A stretch of DNA of 64,000 bases, from NCBI GenBank assembly GCA_963277665.1, contig OY728163.1:1907188644-1907252643 (forward strand), given 5' to 3'. The notes below the pieces were generated by a model. The model did no database searches. It saw only the letters and a list, made by a program, of their open reading frames with translations, and was not told where the DNA came from. This document shows, piece by piece, positions 10,944-24,900 of the stretch; positions within the stretch are counted from its first letter, which is position 1; the number at the start of each line of letters is the position of its first letter. Both the position numbers and the translations under genes were made by a program. The DNA is from Viscum album (lineage: Eukaryota; Streptophyta; Magnoliopsida; Santalales; Viscaceae).

Positions 10944-12450
10944 ATGTTTACTAGAAACTATGGGAACTAGATTTAAGAAAATATATGTTAGAGAAATAAC
11001 CACATTGTATATTTTGAGGATAAGTATAGAAGAACAACATTTAATGTTTTTATTATGTGGGACTTTATAGTAGTACATAACTATCGGGATACTATAAGTG
11101 GGCGTGGTTTTGAAACAGATGTACCTAGTAGAAAAAAAAAACTAACAAAGAATGTTGGGCCTAACTTGGTGTAACCTGGTACATGACAATGGGCCTTAAT
11201 ATGAACCTGTTTTGACACTCTTAGGGGTTTTGGTTGGGATAATTCACATTTTAAGTACAATAATTCGACATGTATTTGTATAGATAATGAAAATGAATAA
11301 CCTAGGTTAAACCTAAGGTGTATTAGTTTGAAAATAATGTGCCAAGATTTAGACAACCAAAAAAATTATTAGATGGTTATTTCAATATGATAATTGGTTA
11401 TTAGACTATGGGTATTTTTTTGAGGAAATTTCCTCCCCTACAGGTTTAAATTAAGACTACGGAAGGACTAATGTTGAAATAAATGGGTGGAGTATTTTTG
11501 TATTAGGGTTGTTTTGAAAACTTTTGATAAAGGCTATTTATTGATTAATATTATTTCAAATATGTCCATCATATTTATTTTTGAAATTATATATATATTT
11601 TTAGAAAAGGAAGAAAAGTATTATGGGTGATAACCCATCAAATATGGAAAGGTTGGGAATTGAATCATGACCAAATGGTGATAAGGGTTTCACCCAAACA
11701 ACCGACCTACGTAATATCCTTGTTAAAATGTATTTTTTAGTTAAAAAATTTAGTGAATAAATATTGTTGATGAACGAGTAGCATAAATTTTTAGGATTAG
11801 AGATTAATGTATTAACCATATTGGATTCGGATAATAGTTAGAGAAACATTTAAAGACTTTTCACTCCCTTATGGGCCTTTTGATCCATTAAATATTTTAT
11901 TTTAGTGCTTTAGGGATCAAAATTAATTTTTAGATACCCATTTCATGAAGTATATGATGAATTTGAATTTGATCTAAGCCTAAGAAAAATATGTAATTGT
12001 TTATAAGAAATTAAAATATATCATGTATGTATTTTTACTTATTTTTTAGGCAATAACAGAATTTCCCAACATGAGTAAAATGATATTGAATGTTTTTTTT
12101 CTAAATACCTATTTTTTTGAACATATGATCTTCAAAATCATCGAAGATTTATGGATTTGAGGCCATAAACATTCCATTTATCATTCACATGTTTTTGATT
12201 TATGAATTCAATCAATTCGTATATATATTTATCATTTTCGTTAATCTATGTATATCTCAAAATTCCATTGATGTCTTCATACATAGAGACCTAGTTAAAT
12301 GTTATTCCATGTGAAGTTTTTAATTCCCATTATCTATTTTAAATAGGATTTGTTATGAACCCTTATCATTATGTGATATTTGAGACTTGAAAAATATGAA
12401 ACAATTAATTACCAATATCGAGTTTAAATTTTGAGGATGCAATTTAATTA
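10944..12450 (+). mobile_element. Short internal region between L1 and L2
   Basis: Only about 1.5 kb separates the primer-binding site of L1 from the polypurine tract before L2, so most of gag-pol is missing here. I could not recognise protein domains with confidence. The last bases, 'ttgaggatgcaatttaattaaagtgggga', resemble the usual end of a Ty3/gypsy polyprotein and its polypurine tract. A short plus-strand stretch near 11620-11715 ('gataacccatcaaatatggaaagg...') looks structured but was not assigned. Confidence 0.55.
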
Positions 12451-12462
12451 AAGTGGGGAGAA
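12449..12462 (+). other. Polypurine tract before LTR L2
   Basis: The sequence taaagtggggagaa directly precedes the LTR start TGTAACAC. This is the best preserved polypurine tract on the plus strand of the array. It shows that L2 served, at least once, as a 3' LTR. Confidence 0.8.
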
Positions 12463-15400
12463 TGTAACACTTCAAAATTATAATGTTGGAACATTGTATT
12501 CAATAGTGTTTATGACATAAAAAACTAGATGCATAAGCAAAAATAATATCCTAAGACATTACAATATATTTACTATTTTTAATAAATTTAAACTATAATT
12601 TAGTTTTTGATACACACAATTATGAGTTAGCATGCGGCACATGCAAATATGATTTTCTTCAATGGCATTCATTACACGTAAGATACAGTTTTTCAAAAAA
12701 TAATACATTATTAAAATATTATTATTTTATATAATAATATATAACTATACATTATATAGAGTATTAAATAAAATTTGAAATTATATGGTTTACATATATA
12801 TGTAAAACTAATTCATTGGTTGTAAATTAATTAGAAATTAATATAATAACTAATTTAAAATAAAGGGAATGATTTATAGAAAACTAATTTTATGCTGAAA
12901 AATATGTTTTATCATAATAAATTAAATTATTTATAATTTTTGAGTGTTATTAATTTAATATTATATTTTATATTCAACAATGTATTTTTGATATTCATCC
13001 AATAGATTTGATAAGCATGAGATAATAAAAAACCCCATATCACGCATAAAAACCTATATTTTTTTAGTGTAGTTTTATCTCCTTTTATTGGGGAACTTAT
13101 TTTAATCCATTTTTTTTTCAATTTTATGTCTTTTATATGTCAAAATAAACTTTATATTTTAAATTAATTCATAAAAATTATCTTAGAGGGAAATTTTGAT
13201 ATTTTTCTATTCAGTTTCATATTTTAATGGATAATAAAAAATCCTGAATTTTAATTCAAAACTACTTTTCATATAATATATATAGAAGGATAAATTATAT
13301 TTTAAACTTGTTTTAAATTTTAATTAGATTAATTTTTTATTAATTAATAAAATTTATATCATTGGATTGAATTTCAAAATTAAATTGGATATAAAAACAT
13401 AGCAAACATTTGGGTATTTTTACTTTAAAAACATGAATTGTTATCCCATATACAGGATTAAATTTACATTGTTTCTAAAATTTATTTGACAATAATTTGA
13501 AAAACTGGATTCCATATCTTTATAAAAAATAATATAAAATTTATAATAAATTCAACGTAGTTTTTTTACCACAAATATTAGTGAATGTAATTAAAATTAA
13601 GTATAATGATTAAAGAGAAATTAAGCTCACTAAAGGACTTAACCTTAAACTTAATGGGCCAAAATGGCCAAGATAATTTTAAACAATAAATTTCATCATA
13701 ATATTTAGACCCTATCCTCTTTTTTATCTTAATTTATCATTATTGAATCCAATTTCAATGAAATAAAAGTTGGTGGAATTTCCTTTTCCAAATTTTACAA
13801 GATTTACACATATCCTCCAATATAAAAAGGCCTCCTCTCCTCCCAATTCCTCAAATATATCAATACACAATGGATAAACCAATATCATCTAAAATATCTC
13901 CTCAACATCCCTCTCTTAAACCTAGAACCCTCATCTTTTTTAGAAATCAATCCATTTTATGAAAACAAAAAGGAGTTACTTGATTAAGAGGCAACATCAT
14001 TCCTTAAGCTCTTTAGTTTTATTTCCATTATCCACCAACTAAACACATAATATTACATGATTATATAATAAAACATTCACACCAAATATACTTATATGTT
14101 TTTACTCTATGTTTTCAATTTAAAATTACAAACACTTCCATATAAGGGGTAACTAACTTACAGTTCATGTGTATGGAGAACTACCGCCTCACAAAAAGAA
14201 GTATTTCATTTTTCCTCTACTACCTCACACGGTTTGTAATTATGATAGAAATCATATTTATATATTTTATATATGATATTTATAATTTATTTATACTTAT
14301 GTCAAAATTTTGTAATACACACCTTTATGTAATACATTTTGCAGTAATAAGATAACATTGTTGGAGGATGTGTAGACTACCGCCCCCTCAATGATATGTG
14401 ATTCATTCACGCTATAGATAGAATTCATAAAGGATATTTTTAATAAAAATATGTTAAATATTTGAAATAGATATGATATTTTAATTAAAATATAAATATA
14501 TATAATTTTGTTTTCATTATTTTTATATGAAAATGAAAGGAATGCATCGTTTATGCGTACATACACTCTACCGTCTCCATGAATAATGCATTTCATTTCT
14601 TATCTCCAAATATTAAATATTATTAAAAATAAGTATATACTAAAATTATATGAGAATTAAATAATGTTTTAAATTCATTATATGATTAAAACTTGAAAGG
14701 AATATAAAGTAACAAGTGAAAACATACTCGAAAAACTTCAAAAATAACACAAAAAATAGTGATAATAATGAATCATTATTTACAGAAGGTAAATAAGATA
14801 TTATAAGAAGTTAAGAAATGATATTATAAATATTATTATGGTTATAATATATGTTATTAATATTTTTAATCCCCTTATATAGGAGGTTGATGGACTTTCA
14901 CCATAATAGAAGCATAAGGTTAGAGATTTCATCTCAATTTAAATTCCATTTAGACATATTAGTTATTATACTCCGATTTAATTTTATATGGTGAATATAA
15001 TTCCATATACAATGATATACCAAGAATAAAATTAGTCTTATGATATAATAATTTTCATTTATTATTATTCTTTATTTGGTATTATGATTCAAATTTTTCA
15101 AAGAGGTTGGTGATATTTTTTAATGTTTAATGATTATTTTCATCATGAATATTTTTAATTATCATTCAATAGTATTTAAATTCATCAATTTGAAAAAAAA
15201 ATTTACTTATCCAAAACTTGTTCTATATTGATAAATATGTTTCCTTTATTCAATATACATATTTCATGATAAGCCAAATTTTTATTAATTAAATAATTTA
15301 CTTGATATATGAAGAATGATTTAGACTGATAGAAATGGGCGAGACCTGGTAATAGATAGCCATTTGATGAACCAGTAGTATCATGAGATGAATTAGTTGT

Positions 15401-16089
15401 ACAAAATAAATGGGGTTTTAACTGATATGTTGTAAAATATCTAATAAAAGGTCTTGATTGTAAAGGTACAATGTACCTTGGAAACATGATGTCCAATAAT
15501 TAATATTTACATTATTTATCATCAGTTATTATTTATCCATGATATTTTTTATTGAAATATCTATCGATATATTTCATTTTTATTTCATTGGTTAAATGAA
15601 ATGTTTTACATTTTTTTAGATTTCCATGTTGAATTTATATTATATAGTTATTTTAATGTATTGTGTTTCGAGTTATTACCTTACCATATTATTTACTAAG
15701 TTCATTTTTAGTTATTAACACCATGGAACGTGTCATCAGTTATTTACCTTGAAATATTTATTATTATTATTGATTAATTATTTATTCCATTGTATTTACC
15801 CTTACTGATCATTTTGGAACAACTTTATTTTGTTTCCTCTCTCCAATAATCCAATAAGTGTCCTATGAGATATTTTAAGGGTTATACAAGTTGGAAAAAT
15901 GTTATCCTCAAAAGAAAAAAAAATTATGTTTTAATTATTATCATGATCTGTAATATAAGAACCATGTATGTATCTGGTTTACCAAGATTACTAAACACTT
16001 TAGTCCTTCATGGTTTTATTCCTTGTAATCAAGCCAATGCAATTATAGTAGAGACTTGTTCTATGATTTCTAGGCCCAGGTTGATAAAA
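12463..16089 (+). mobile_element. LTR L2 (middle LTR of the array)
   Basis: Starts TGTAACACTTCAAAATT and aligns with L1 at an offset of about 5.15-5.18 kb, at roughly 70-75% identity by eye. Length is 3.63 kb, matching L1. The 3' edge is placed by alignment with the L1 end ('ggcccaggttgataaaatttatatcc' against 'ggggttgggtcattatatttggtatt') and is approximate. It is preceded by a polypurine tract and followed by a polyprotein, so it acts as 3' LTR to the left and 5' LTR to the right. Confidence 0.85.
13821..13829 (+). promoter_or_regulatory. TATA box of LTR L2
   Basis: The motif tataaaaag in 'cctccaatataaaaaggcctcctctcc' lies 1.36 kb inside the LTR, the same position as in L1. Confidence 0.72.
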
Positions 16090-17700
16090 TTTATATCCTT
16101 TAATTCACTTAGGCAATTCACATTTAATGTTTTATCCCTAAATAAACACATTATATTGAAACATATGATTTTTTATTCATATATAAATAAATTACTATTT
16201 AATTCCTCCTTCTATTTGGAATCATTATGAATTTTTCTTTAATTATGATAATTTTTATGATTATGAAACCATTTTCTTTACATATGCAATTATAATGCTT
16301 ATCCATAAGGATGGATTTCCAATTATAGAACCCATAATCATAAATATATTATGATTGTGTGCCTGATTATTACTCTAATGAATTGTGTAATGTTTTTCCT
16401 CATGATATGTTACTAATGGGATGAAAGGGTAAGACTAATACACTCTCCAACTCTATGCACAATGTGAAGTCGTCTTGATAGTTATCCTTAACTTATGTTT
16501 ACGTTATTATTTTATTTCTAACATAATGATTATATATTCATGTACGTATGATAAAATAGTCATTATTTTCTACTCCAATGTTATTACACATGATATATTA
16601 CTTTTATAATATAATGTTTTCTTATTGACTCACACATAATGATTTCTTATAATGTCTATTCACTTACGCTCTTTTTTAGAAAACCTATTTTGTATATGAA
16701 TTTTCTATGTTACCAAATTTAGTTTTAGGATCTCTATGTGACTAAAATCTCATTATAGAGATTAAAATATAGAAATTAAATTTTCAAATTGATTTTTATG
16801 TACCTTGTATCCAATTACTCTAATCTATTTGATCATTGTTTTTTATTTAATGGGTATGTGTGTGAAAAAATATATAATAGTATGTGTTAACTAGAATGTG
16901 ACTTTATAGTTGGTATTATTGGGAGGTCTAGTTATTTTTGGGGATTATTACTATAATACATTTTTAAATTCATATTGTTTAATCTATTTATAGGAAAATA
17001 TTTTAGGATTTTTTAAGTATAGATGGAGTTGTTTCCATGAAATTAAATCCCCTTCTAGATACTATATGGTAATTAAAAATAGGAATATTTTTACCAATGG
17101 ATAATAACTCCAAAAATGTCACCTTAGGAATTAAATTAATTATCATGTTGTATAAGATAATGAAGCCTTATTAGATACATGGATAGAAATCAAAAAATAT
17201 ATGATTTGAAAAATTTAAAAACAATTTATGAACAATTATGAAGAACCTGAATAAATTTTTATTTTAGAAAAATTACCATTAAAATTAATAAGGATAACCT
17301 AGAATAAAACATAGATACTAATAAGATAGAATATAATTGTTATTTATATGTTATTCCTTCCTAGTTCACAGGTTTCTTTTTTGTATGTGTATTTTCTTAA
17401 GAATTATCATACCTTTTTTATTTTTTAGATAATGGAATGAATCTTGATAAATAATACCAAAAAATAATTGATAAGAAATATGATTATTTCTCTAATAATA
17501 TGAATAATATTTTTAGAGTTAGTGATGGAAAAATCAAGGAAATAATGGACCAGACAACTCGATCAATAAATAGTAGCTTCAATTATGTGGGACCCCTTCC
17601 TTCTACTATGAAATAGATTGTTTAATTTAAGTCTTCTTAATGATAAAGGAATCATAAATTTAGTGGATATTCAAATTACATCATTGTGGAATAAAGTAAT
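16090..17700 (+). mobile_element. Leader and 5' gag region, unresolved
   Basis: After L2, a decayed site 'ttatatcctttaa' stands where the primer-binding site should be. The next 1.6 kb is AT-rich and should hold the leader and N-terminal gag by position. I could not recognise specific motifs in it. Confidence 0.35.
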
Positions 17701-18450
17701 TAATATACTAGTAATATATTTTTATTCCTTCAATGGTTATAACAAGAGAGATTTGTTTGGTTGTTTATCATATTAATGGTAACATCGATCTGTGGGGGAT
17801 ACTGATCAAGAACATGAATTCGAAAGAGGTTATTTATTCCATGGAATGAGATAAATTATTGAAAATATTTTTCAATAAATATTTTCCTAAACTACCCTTC
17901 TTAAAATAGATAGGGAGTTTCCTAGACTAATGAAATATGAAGATTTTTTTGGTTTTATGAGGAAAACATCATAATTCATCAATGGTATAACACCAATTTC
18001 AAAATAAAAACTAAATGTATGATGGTATAATTCATTAGTTTATTAATTCCATTACTTAAAAAAAAAGTAATTCATGACATTAAAATTTTTAAATATATTT
18101 TTTCACTTCCCTCAAGGTTTATATGGATATTGGAGATCTCATTCATTTTTTTGGTCTAAGAGATAAAAATCATAAAATAGATATTATTTCTTGAGGATCA
18201 ATAGATATAAATAATGGTGGAATGAATGAATAATATCCCATATATCAAATATGTGGGAAGAATCATCCCAAAAACACTATATATGGTATAAATAGATGCT
18301 TCATGTTTACAAAGGGGTGCCATCAGGTAGTAAATGATGATGAGATATGAGGTAAATAAATTAAATATAGGAAAATTATGTTCATATCAATATTCATCTT
18401 GTGGTATAGTTTATCAAATTCATAGAACATGGGTTTTATGAAAGAAAAAT
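17700..18450 (+). pseudogene. Gag remnant of the L2-L3 element
   Basis: Reading through stops, about 17852-17890 encodes KLLKIFFNKYFPK, which matches the capsid segment 'W..F...FYEKYFP' conserved in plant Ty3/gypsy Gag. It is preceded by a tract (about 17790-17850) in the position of 'WW......'. A possible, badly damaged zinc knuckle is suggested near 18385-18430, where a cysteine and a histidine remain in YQYSSCGIVYQIHR, but I would not rely on it. Confidence 0.6.
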
Positions 18451-18599
18451 CAATAAGTTGTGTTTTTTCAAAGAAAATAAATGAAAATGACCTCTATGGA
18501 CTAGATAGTAAGGAATAAAATATTTTTTCACTACTAGTAAGGTTGATCCTGAAAATTATTTAAAGACAAGTATTATAGTAATTCATTAAATAATAGAAA

Positions 18600-19030
18600 A
18601 TTTTATTTTTTATTCTAGTTCTAAAAATTATATCATATACAACATATTTAGTTGGACTATTTAAACATCACTAAAAAAATGGTGGCTGAGTTATCAATGA
18701 GAAATGAAAATGAATCATTTATTATAGCTGATGTATGTAACTACATCCTAGAAATGTTTTATGGAATTAATCTCCAAAAATGTAACTTCATTTATTACTG
18801 AAGTGGAGTTTGATTCTCAAATACATTTGTGTTTTTTATCCTTATAAAATATAAACATAAAATATTGAGAGAAGAAGACCATTGATTAGATCCAATGTCA
18901 TTATATAATTCTTTATAACTATATAGATAGAGATGATTTTCCCTTGGAATCCTCTAGTCAAGTGTGGATATAATTACCTCATGTTCAAGAATATACACAT
19001 CAAATAATTGGGTCAAATGAGATAATAATT
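18600..19030 (+). pseudogene. Probable protease region, poorly preserved
   Basis: This tract lies between the gag remnant and the clear reverse transcriptase, where the aspartic protease should be. I could not find a convincing D-S/T-G active-site motif, so the assignment rests on position alone. Confidence 0.3.
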
Positions 19031-19034
19031 ATTA

Positions 19035-19950
19035 AATACTTTCTTATTCTGAGGGATTATAATGATATTCTCCTTAAATGAGTTTCCCAGTCTTCCACCT
19101 TATAGATAGCTTGAGTTCTCAATTGAAATTATACATTGATCTCTTCATATATCCTTGAATCCATATAGAATGTATATAGTTGAGTCATAATAACTGATAA
19201 ATCTACTAGAAATGAATATTTAAAAGGGTTTTATATGTAAGAGTGCATCTATATGATGTGTCCAAGTACTATCCACCCAAAAGATGGGTGGGTCAGTAAA
19301 CCTCTATATTGATTATCATGGACTAAAAAAATCATGATAAAGAACATATATCCCCTACCATGGTTATAAGACTTGTTATATTGAACTAATAGGGCATCAT
19401 ATTTCTCTTCGGTAGACCATTATTTAAGACTTCATCAATTAAAGGTAATAAAGGAATATATCTAAAAAACTTATTTTCAAACATGGTATGGACACTCTAT
19501 GTTTATAGTGATACCCTTTATACAAAAAAAATTCTCTAGTAATATTTAAGGACTAAATTAATAGATTTTTATTAATTACCACAACATATTTGGGGCGGTA
19601 TTTATTTATTATATTAGGATACATTTCAAATTATAGGAGGAAATGAAAATATTTTAAATATTGTCATAACGAAATTATTAAAGAATTACATTCATAGTAT
19701 AGTAAATTTGAGTTTACAATGAATAAAGTGTCATTCATAGAGAATGTTATAACAAACAATGGGATATTTATAGACCCTTATAAGACAAATTGAATTTAGT
19801 ACTACCCTTGAATAGAATATGTAACAATGATCTATAGTTTCTTTATACTATATAATTATTATTTATTTTTTTAGAAACATATGTTTATTTTTAAACACAT
19901 TAAACAAAATTACTTAGAAGAGAGTGAATATTTTGTAGACCATAGATGTA
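19035..19950 (+). pseudogene. Reverse transcriptase remnant of the L2-L3 element
   Basis: Conserved Ty3/gypsy segments can be read in order. LRDYNDILL (19049-19075) matches 'FRDVFPEEL'. SLPPYR and LEFSIE (about 19090-19130) match 'LPPDRELEFSIEL'. KNIYPLP (19340-19360) matches 'IKNKYPLPRIDDLF'. LRLHQLKVIKEYI and KTYFQTWYGH (about 19425-19492) match '[28 protein letters not shown]'. The 'GF(I)..S' and 'D-G' segments near 19220-19300 are also visible. The catalytic YxDD-type motif is not intact. Stops and frameshifts occur throughout. Confidence 0.85.
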
Positions 19951-20400
19951 GAAGAGCATTAAATAATTAAAGAACAGAATTATCATTATATAGTCCTCTG
20001 CTTTCCATCAAGTTAGTATCTTTTAGTTGTCTAGAGTGACGATTGAAAAAATAGATTCATATATGCATAGTTGGAAATAAAAAATATGATAGACTACACC
20101 TCAAATAGTTGAATATTAATGGGAAGAACTATCCAACACATGATATATAGACAGTTCTAGTGAAATTTCCATTGACAATAAAGAGGTATTATCTTAATGT
20201 GGTGAATAGTGAAATATATAATTACCATAAGAGACAAAAATAGATCTTCACATACAAGGATATTTTTATATTATAGTGAGGATTATTATATATGATAAAT
20301 TTCTATAACTACTCAACCTGTTTCCAGCGTAGAAAAAAAAACAATATGGATAATGCTCTAAGTAGAGAGGACATAGAAACATTGTAAATGTTGATTATAG
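19950..20400 (+). pseudogene. RNase H / linker remnant ending in a DALSR-like motif
   Basis: Lies between reverse transcriptase and integrase. Its end is fixed by DNALSRE (20349-20369), the counterpart of 'ADALSRR', which closes the RNase H region in plant Ty3/gypsy polyproteins. The RNase H body is too decayed for me to place its catalytic residues. Confidence 0.7.
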
Positions 20401-20489
20401 ATAATTTTAAAATATTCATAAACAAAAAGAATATAAAAATTTGAATCATAGATGAATCAATATAATAATTCCATTATAAAAGGATTTAT

Positions 20490-20845
20490 TAAAAATCTCT
20501 TGTGGGGATGATAAAGAATGCTCAAATAGATGATGTGGAAATTCAAAATAAGGTGCAAGCTATAAGAATAGGTAAATCCTTCGATTTCAAACATAAGGGT
20601 GAAGAAGATGTAAGATTTTGGTCATGTCTATGTATACCATCAAACCAAGAGATAACAAAGGTTTTGTTTAATTATTCACATAGTATGACCATAACCATGA
20701 ACCTTGGGACCATGATGATGTCTCAGGATCACCAAGAGCACTATTAGAGGGACAATATGAAGAAAGATATCAAGGATGAAATATTAAAGCACCTAGTATG
20801 TCAGAAATGGGAGGATAAAAGGAAAATGTTTTCTAGGGAGGACAT
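20490..20845 (+). pseudogene. Integrase zinc-binding domain remnant
   Basis: The frame 20502-20747 reads collinearly with the N-terminal part of plant Ty3/gypsy integrase. It starts with MIKNAQIDDVEIQ (usual 'LIKEAQ..D.EI'), then GKSFDF, then VRFWSCLCIPSNQE (usual 'LRFKGRLCVPND.E'), and ends at EHY ('DLKEHYWWPGMKRDI'). The next tract continues MKKDIKDEILKHLVCQK, where one of the two cysteines of the HHCC motif (usual 'KCLVCQ') has become histidine. The domain is therefore broken. Confidence 0.9.
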
Positions 20846-20849
20846 AACC

Positions 20850-21400
20850 ATTAAGAATAAATATATGGAAGTGGGAGAACATTTCTAAGGACTTTGTCAT
20901 TGGACTACTAAATGCACCAAGAAGGAATGCTGATATATGTGTTGTGGTTGATTTCTTTTAAAATGAAAATATTTTCATTGAAATTCATGTGTAATTATAA
21001 CTTACACAACAAATAAAGATTTACATTTGAGTGATAGTGGTGATTCCAATAACACCATAGTCCACTGTATGTAAAAATATATTATATTTACCTACATGTT
21101 CAAGAAGAGTCTCTATCATGCTAAAAATAATAAGTTAAACATTAGTAAAAATTTGATCCGAAAAATAATTTCATATATAATTAAACTATAAAAAAAATGG
21201 AAACTATGTTTGAAGAATGATTTATATACATTAATGGATGTTAGGATAAATATCTTCCTATAGTTGAGTTCTCAAATGATAATAGTTTTTATTCAATAAT
21301 CTATATTTCTCATTATGAAGACCTTACGGGAAGAGATATACAAAACACGGGTGTTAGGATGAGTTTGGAGTATGAATGTTTTTAGGGACCTTAAATGGTT
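20850..21400 (+). pseudogene. Integrase catalytic core remnant
   Basis: KWENISKDFVIGLL and ADICVVVDFF (20869-20961) match the conserved 'KWE.I.MDFV.GLPR' and 'DAIWVVVDRLTK'. SDSGDS (about 21030) sits where 'SDRDPRF' carries the second catalytic aspartate. YEDLTGRDIQNTGV (21314-21360) matches 'YEALYGRKCRTP'. At least one large deletion and several frameshifts interrupt the core. Confidence 0.88.
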
Positions 21401-21970
21401 GAGGAAATCGTAAAAAACATCATGACTATTTAGTAAAACATAAGGGGTTCTAATACACATTAGAAGAAATGTGATGATTTTAGTCGATGCTACATTGAGT
21501 TTCTGGTCAAACATAATGTTATTCCTAACAAATATCAACAGAATATAGTGATGTTATTTGGGAATAAGACTAAGATAATTCCTAGGTACATTTTCTCATT
21601 AATTATTCTCAATCACATTGCATCTATAACCTATCTATTAGATATATCAAAAACATAATCTGATGTATACAACATATTCCAATAAACCCTCTTGAGAGAT
21701 TACATGATAGATCTATCATGTTTATGAAACTCATAGGAGGAACTATTGGAAAATGATCTATATTATGATGAGAAACCATTAAATATATTAAAACATATAG
21801 ATAATTTTCTTCCCAATAAGAGAACTCACCTAATCAGAGAACATTGGGGAAACCAAAAATATGGGGAAACATAGTAACCAATGGAATCCATGAAGTAGAA
21901 TTACCTTCATCTATTTTCACAAAAGATAAAATTTGAAATTTTAATGGATAACTTTATTTAGGGAATAAGA
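21400..21970 (+). pseudogene. Integrase C-terminal domain remnant and decayed polypurine tract
   Basis: EFLVKHNVIPNKY (about 21500) and GNKTKIIPRYIFS (21559 onward) correspond to 'EF.VGDHVFLKV' and 'GKKGKLSPRYIGPFE'. A run from about 21738 to 21860, including YYDEKPLNILKH and THLIREHWGNQK, matches 'YEE.PVEILDR' and 'IPLVKVLWRN'. This tail is typical of Tekay/Del chromoviruses. A purine-rich 'ttagggaataaga' just before 21972 is the decayed polypurine tract. Confidence 0.87.
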
Positions 21971-21971
21971 A

Positions 21972-24900
21972 TGTAATTCCTTGATATTTTAAATGAATAC
22001 TACGTGTGATAGTGTATATAAAACACAACAATGAGATTTAAAAAACATGAAATATTATATTAGTTATAAACTAGATGTTAAATTAGTGTATATGAATAGG
22101 ATTAACTAGATTATGATATATATATATAAAAGAAATAATTAGTATAAAATTATTGATTAATTTATAAGAAACACGCATGACATTTTTCATAAAGCCATTT
22201 TACAAATATAAAAGTATGTTTTTTATTTTTTTATTTTATTGGGAGAATATTAAGAATACATTAAATAAGAATTAAAAAAATTATTTAATAAAATTAAATC
22301 ATTTTAAAAATTATAATGGTGGATTTTTTTTCCAGAAAAGATATGTCTTTCAGTGAACAATGAAAAATACTAAATTTTATTGGAAACTATGTTTTCTTTT
22401 CATATATTTATATAGTCATAATATATACAATAATATATTTCAAACATATATAGTTTTCTTGTTAAATTTATTACTATTATTTTCATTGGAATAAATTGTA
22501 TTCATGAATTTTTAAAAATTTATTTTTTTACTAAAAGGATTTTTTTTCAAAAAAACTATTTTCATTGTATTTTTTCATCATAAATAAATTTATACCACTT
22601 TTGTAAAATAAATCATGAAAAAATTATTCTATATCTATAATTAGGTGCTCTAAATTTGTTTAATAATTTCTTTTTAATTTTGTTATTATGAATAGTATAC
22701 ATAGTAAAAAATTATTACCATGCTAATCATAAATTAGATAATTAAGATGAAAAATAATATTATAATGGTGAAAAAAATTTATAAAAATATTAATTATTAT
22801 ATAGGATTAATTTCGTTCCTCTATTCCTATACATTTATTGATAAAAATGGAAACTTGGAACTATAAGGCTTCAATTTTGAACTATATAATATTTAAGTAA
22901 AAGATAATGTCAAAAACTGTCACTTTTTTAGATTTAACTTCAATAATAATTTTTAATTGGAATATAGAAAAAATATATTAAAAAACATATTATTAATTGA
23001 AATATAAGTGATTTTTTTTCATTGAAATTTATTTTGATTTTTAGGAAATAAAAAATACCAAATATGGCAATATATTGCCAAAAAATGTTTATTCAATTAA
23101 TAGAAAAATAGTTGAAATGATATGAATAATTATTAAAGTAACATTAATTGATTGAATTATTTATTACTATTAATTTTTTAGATAATTATTAAATATTAAT
23201 AAGGTTTGAATCAATTATATTAAAATTACATTATTTTAATTTTATTTTAAAATTCATTTTAAATCAGTATTTATAAAAATTACAATATTGTTATTTTATA
23301 ACATCTAATATATTTTAATGGATTTAAAATTCCTAAAAATATAGCCATCATCCATAATATTTCTATGTGAGTAAAAATATCTTATATTTTCAATTTATAA
23401 GACATTTTTAGTTTTTGTTAAGTATATTTACCTATAAATATTAACGACATTGTTATCAAGGTATTTATAAAAATGGGTTAATGTAGGAAAAACAAATTAA
23501 TAATAGTAAAAAACTAATCTAAACATGCCTATATATTATTGGATGATATTATTCTAACTCATCCTCATGATAAATTATTATTATAAAGGTTTTCTCTTTT
23601 TATCTGTGAAATTTAATTTATATTAATTTAATATTTTATGTAATTCTAGTGTTCACATTCTCTCACTTATAAAAAGGAACCTCCTATACTAATTTCTTAC
23701 CACATAAAAACCATTTTATATCAAAAAATAATTACCCAAATACCTTCCTAAAATCCATGCTCATATTCTATAAACCTTATATTGGATAAAATAACAACCT
23801 CACAATGTTTATAGAATAAAGCAACAAAGGTTGTCTGATGATGAGGTATAGTCTTTAATATAATGATTTAGTTTTATCTATTCTTTTACCAACACCAAAT
23901 ATTCTAAAACATTCTAAAATAATAATACAAGTATCATCACTATAAGGTTATTTTATTATACTAATTTGCTCAATTAAAACCATATATTCTTCCATCAAAT
24001 GGTAAATGAAATTACCATTCATATGTATGGAAAACTACCACCTCGCATACTCATGTAATTATTTTTCAACCACCATCTCCCATAAGAATTTATAATTATG
24101 GATTTAATAAATTTATTTGTTATTAATGATTTTTATAATTATTATTCTTAGGATAATTATTTTTTACTTTTCTTTTATTTTTTCTATCAAAAAATTTAAA
24201 CATCATTCATGCGTACGTACGGACTACGGTATTCTTTAATGGGGTAATTTATTTTATTATATATACCTATTAAGGAATAATCATAGTATATTTATAATTA
24301 AAATATATTATATTAATTTTATATATAATTTCTATAATATGATGTAACCATGATAAAAAAAAGAGTGAGACTATGGAACAAAAACATGAATGAAAATCAA
24401 ACTAATTATCTACTAATTTTTTTTAATAAATAATTATTAACTAATTGGTTGTAATATGTTATATGAAATTCATAAATGGTTTTATATATGTGATTATGTT
24501 TCATTAATACCTACATAATAAATAGCTATTTATTATACATGAGTTTCTATCCCATAAGATAAAATAAAAGACTAAAGGTATGAGATATCTCTCAACCAAA
24601 CATTTTCATTGAGTTATGCCCATTCTATCCATAACTCACATTATCTCTCCATTTTATTTTAGTTATTTATTATTAATTATGTGTATATTACTCCTATATA
24701 TGTAGTGTGATCATTATACCTTTTTATATAGTTTATTATATCCCATAACATTATTTTTCAAAATACATATTTAAAATCAAACACAATTTTGGAAAAATGT
24801 TTGAATACATTATTCCTACTATACAATGTTCTTTTAATTTTTTCATTAAAAAATAAACACCTTATTTTTAGAGAAATGTTTTTTTACATAGATATAAACT

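Noticed and set aside
15865..16230. A 121-codon frame, the longest in the window
   Set aside because: It crosses the end of LTR L2 into the element leader, its composition matches AT-rich chance frames, and it is not preserved in L1 or L3.
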